From: Bizionia myxarmorum
Lineage (GTDB): Bacteria; Bacteroidota; Bacteroidia; Flavobacteriales; Flavobacteriaceae
Length of the DNA: 64,000 bases
NCBI RefSeq assembly: GCF_008086205.1
Contig: NZ_VSKK01000001.1
Span: forward strand, 434,001-498,000
Reading direction: 5' to 3'
The notes beneath the pieces are model-generated. The model did no database searches. It was given only the letters and a program-made list of their open reading frames with translations, and had not been told where the DNA came from. The position numbers and the translations under genes were made by a program. Positions 62,166 to 64,000 of this stretch are shown here, piece after piece (the stretch's first letter is position 1; every line of letters begins with the position of its first letter).

Positions 62166-63167
62166 CTAGGGTACTTCAATTTCATTTATAATCTTGCTGA
62201 TTATGTCTTCAGAAGTGACGTTTTCGGCCTCGGCTTCATAGGTAATTCCTATTCTATGGCGCAGTACATCATAAACTACGGCACGAACATCTTCCGGGAT
62301 TACATAACCACGACGCTTAATGAACGCATAACATTTAGCAGCAGTTGCTAGGTTAATACTTCCACGTGGTGATGCGCCAAAAGAGATAAGCGGTTTTAAA
62401 TCTGCCAACTTATATTTTTCAGGATATCGCGTTGCAAAAATAATATCAAGAATATATTTTTCAATTTTTTCATCCATGTAAACACCACGAACGGCTTCTT
62501 GAGCACGTAAAATTTGCTCTACAGAAACAACAGGATTTACTTTTTCATAAGCACCTTTTAAGTTGGCGCGCATGATAAGTTGCTCGTCTTCCATTTTAGG
62601 ATAATCGATAACCGTTTTCAACATAAAACGATCTACTTGCGCCTCTGGTAACGGGTAGGTTCCTTCTTGCTCAACAGGGTTCATAGTTGCCATAACTAAA
62701 AATGGCTTATCTAAAATAAAAGTTTCATCGCCAATAGTAACTTGCTTTTCCTGCATAGCTTCTAATAAAGCTGATTGTACTTTGGCAGGTGCCCGGTTAA
62801 TCTCATCTGCCAATACAAAATTCGCAAAGATGGGTCCTTTTTTTATCTTGAAATCATTTTCCTTCATGTTGTAGATTAATGTTCCAACCACATCGGCAGG
62901 TAATAAATCTGGGGTAAACTGAATTCTACTAAACGAACCTTGCACGGCTTGCGATAAGGTATTAATAGCTAAAGTTTTTGCTAAACCAGGAACACCTTCT
63001 AATAAAATATGACCTTGACCTAATAAACCAATAAGTAAGCGTTCCACCATATGCCTTTGACCAACAATAACCTTGTTCATTTCAAACATAAGTAAATCAA
63101 TAAAAGCACTTTCTCTTTCAATTTTCTCGTTAATAGACGCAATGTCAATTGTACGCGTATCTTCCAT
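62166..63167 (-). CDS. MoxR-family AAA+ ATPase
   Basis: A 333-residue ATPase with Walker A (LLEGVPGLAKT), Walker B and sensor region (LADEINRAPAKVQSALLEAMQEKQVT), sensor 1 (MATMNPVEQEGTYPLPEAQVDRF) and a C-terminal lid. It belongs to the MRP subgroup. It is the first gene of the operon and acts as a chaperone-like motor for the VWA proteins. Confidence 0.94.
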   Translation of the reverse strand: MEDTRTIDIASINEKIERESAFIDLLMFEMNKVIVGQRHMVERLLIGLLGQGHILLEGVPGLAKTLAINTLSQAVQGSFSRIQFTPDLLPADVVGTLIYNMKENDFKIKKGPIFANFVLADEINRAPAKVQSALLEAMQEKQVTIGDETFILDKPFLVMATMNPVEQEGTYPLPEAQVDRFMLKTVIDYPKMEDEQLIMRANLKGAYEKVNPVVSVEQILRAQEAVRGVYMDEKIEKYILDIIFATRYPEKYKLADLKPLISFGASPRGSINLATAAKCYAFIKRRGYVIPEDVRAVVYDVLRHRIGITYEAEAENVTSEDIISKIINEIEVP

Positions 63168-63496
63168 CCTTTTTTCTATTTAAAACACCCTAAAGTAATG
63201 GGTTTATTCTAGAATGCTAAATTGTTAAAATTTTTGCTTTAAGGCTGTTAATAATTGGTTAAAAATTGACACTAGTTTTTGGGATGAATTACTAAAATTT
63301 TAACTATTAATTTATGTAAACAACCGTTCTATCCTTTAAATTGCAGAGAATTTCAGGTAAATTAACAAGCTTTACGCTTATAAAAGTAAAGGTAGAAATT
63401 ACTAAATGACTTTTAATTTTATTAATTTCAATTATACTAATAATAACATGAATTAGCTTTTAACGCAAATAATAAACATAGTAATAGAATTAAAAA
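63168..63496. other. 329-bp divergent intergenic region
   Basis: Lies between moxR (minus) and the SDR gene (plus). It is very AT-rich. I found no exact TAnnTTTG box on either strand (a TAGTTTTTG near 63271 has one base too many). No ORF, tRNA or repeat is recognised. Confidence 0.5.
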
Positions 63497-64000
63497 ATGA
63501 CAAATAAAACAGCATTAATAACCGGAGCAACTAGCGGAATTGGTCACGCAACAGCCCAGGAATTCGCCAAACATGGCATTCAATTAGTTTTATGTGGAAG
63601 ACGTCAAGAACGGTTGGATACTATTAAAAATGCCTTACAGAAACAAACTGAAGTGCATACCTTAAATTTTGATGTAAGAGATTTTGATGCGGCTAAGAAG
63701 GAGTTTGAAACTTTACCTGACGCATTTAAAAATATTGATATTTTAATTAATAACGCTGGAAATGCCCATGGAATGGATACCATTCAAGATGGTGATGTGG
63801 ATGATTGGGATGCCATGATCGATATTAACGTGAAAGGTTTATTATATGTAAGTAAACTTATTATGCCACGCATGATTGAAAGAGAATCTGGCCATATTAT
63901 TAATATAGGATCATCTGCTGGGAAGGAAGTTTATCCAAAAGGCAATATTTATTGCGCAAGTAAGCATGCTGTTTTAGCTATTACGGAAGGTATGCGAATG
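63497..64000 (+). CDS. SDR-family NAD(P)-dependent oxidoreductase, truncated by the window end
   Basis: An open frame starts at ATG 63497 and runs off the window after 168 codons. It has TGATSGIG (residues 9-16), the structural NNAG (near 89-92) and catalytic Ser-Tyr-Lys (IGSSAGKEVYPKGNIYCASKH). It resembles the YdfG/serine 3-dehydrogenase group, which reduces 3-hydroxy acids or semialdehydes with NADP. The C-terminal part is missing, so substrate class is uncertain. Confidence 0.85.
   Translation, partial: MTNKTALITGATSGIGHATAQEFAKHGIQLVLCGRRQERLDTIKNALQKQTEVHTLNFDVRDFDAAKKEFETLPDAFKNIDILINNAGNAHGMDTIQDGDVDDWDAMIDINVKGLLYVSKLIMPRMIERESGHIINIGSSAGKEVYPKGNIYCASKHAVLAITEGMRM

Noticed and set aside
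1-64000. tRNA, rRNA, insertion sequence, prophage or attachment site
   Set aside because: No cloverleaf-like segment, transposase, integrase or terminal inverted repeats were recognised on reading both strands; a tRNAscan/Infernal run would be decisive and could not be done here.

Overview
The window looks like a chromosomal segment of a Flavobacteriaceae bacterium (phylum Bacteroidota). The DNA is AT-rich. Start codons lack obvious Shine-Dalgarno sequences. Many upstream regions carry the Bacteroidota-type -7 box TAnnTTTG. Characteristic families are present: the MoxR/Bat aerotolerance operon, a flexirubin-type pigment cluster, an M13 lipoprotein peptidase and a GbsR/MarR-controlled RND pump. 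No rRNA, tRNA, CRISPR array, insertion sequence or prophage was recognised.

Layout. (1) 1-6453: the tail of a probable M28 peptidase, a TPR protein, an M13 metallopeptidase lipoprotein, a small lipoprotein, an SDR-type L-threonine 3-dehydrogenase and an exported protein of unknown function. (2) 6485-38906: an aryl-polyene/dialkylresorcinol (flexirubin-type) pigment locus. A halogenase-like FAD enzyme (minus strand) diverges from an aromatic amino acid ammonia-lyase. Then about 28 kb of almost gap-free plus-strand genes follow: a WG-repeat protein, FabG, several ketosynthases, two ACPs, DarA/DarB, three hotdog dehydratase-like proteins, a thioesterase, an O-methyltransferase, a BtrH-like protein, an LpxL-like acyltransferase, an ABC exporter, a deacetylase, a LolA-like carrier, a lipoprotein, a beta-barrel, GT2-DUF2062, a giant MMPL-PlsC fusion, a desaturase-like flavoprotein and a C45 acyltransferase/hydrolase lipoprotein. 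A PaaK-like ligase with its own promoter-like box follows. (3) 38929-43582: two tandem membrane paralogues, a Kbp-like BON-LysM protein, a lipoprotein, GpsA and two small unknowns. (4) 43916-50137: an RND tripartite efflux operon headed by a GbsR/MarR regulator with a 22-bp palindrome at its promoter. (5) 50264-53690: pheS, a lipoprotein, a conserved unknown, cvpA and a beta-carbonic anhydrase. (6) 53838-63167: the moxR-DUF58-batABCDE operon on the minus strand. (7) 63497-end: a truncated SDR oxidoreductase.

How the pigment genes probably work together (inference from families and from published flexirubin/aryl-polyene work): the lyase makes 4-coumarate (or a related aryl acid) and the PaaK-like ligase activates it. 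The ketosynthase/CLF pair, ACPs, FabG and hotdog dehydratases extend it to an aryl polyene. DarB and DarA make a dialkylresorcinol. An acyltransferase (BtrH-like, LpxL-like, PlsC or C45 are the candidates) joins the two by an ester. The methyltransferase and halogenase-like enzyme decorate the ring, and the ABC, MMPL, LolA and beta-barrel set moves the product to the outer membrane.

The least expected signal is non-coding. About 95 bp directly upstream of the WG-repeat gene that heads the pigment run (9384-9476) is repeated, with nearly identical internal spacing, upstream of a lipoprotein gene 32 kb away (41504-41597, opposite strand). Both copies contain an inverted pair CATG-N5-CGC / GCG-N5-CATG and lack the standard -7 box. 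This suggests a shared, undescribed regulon element.
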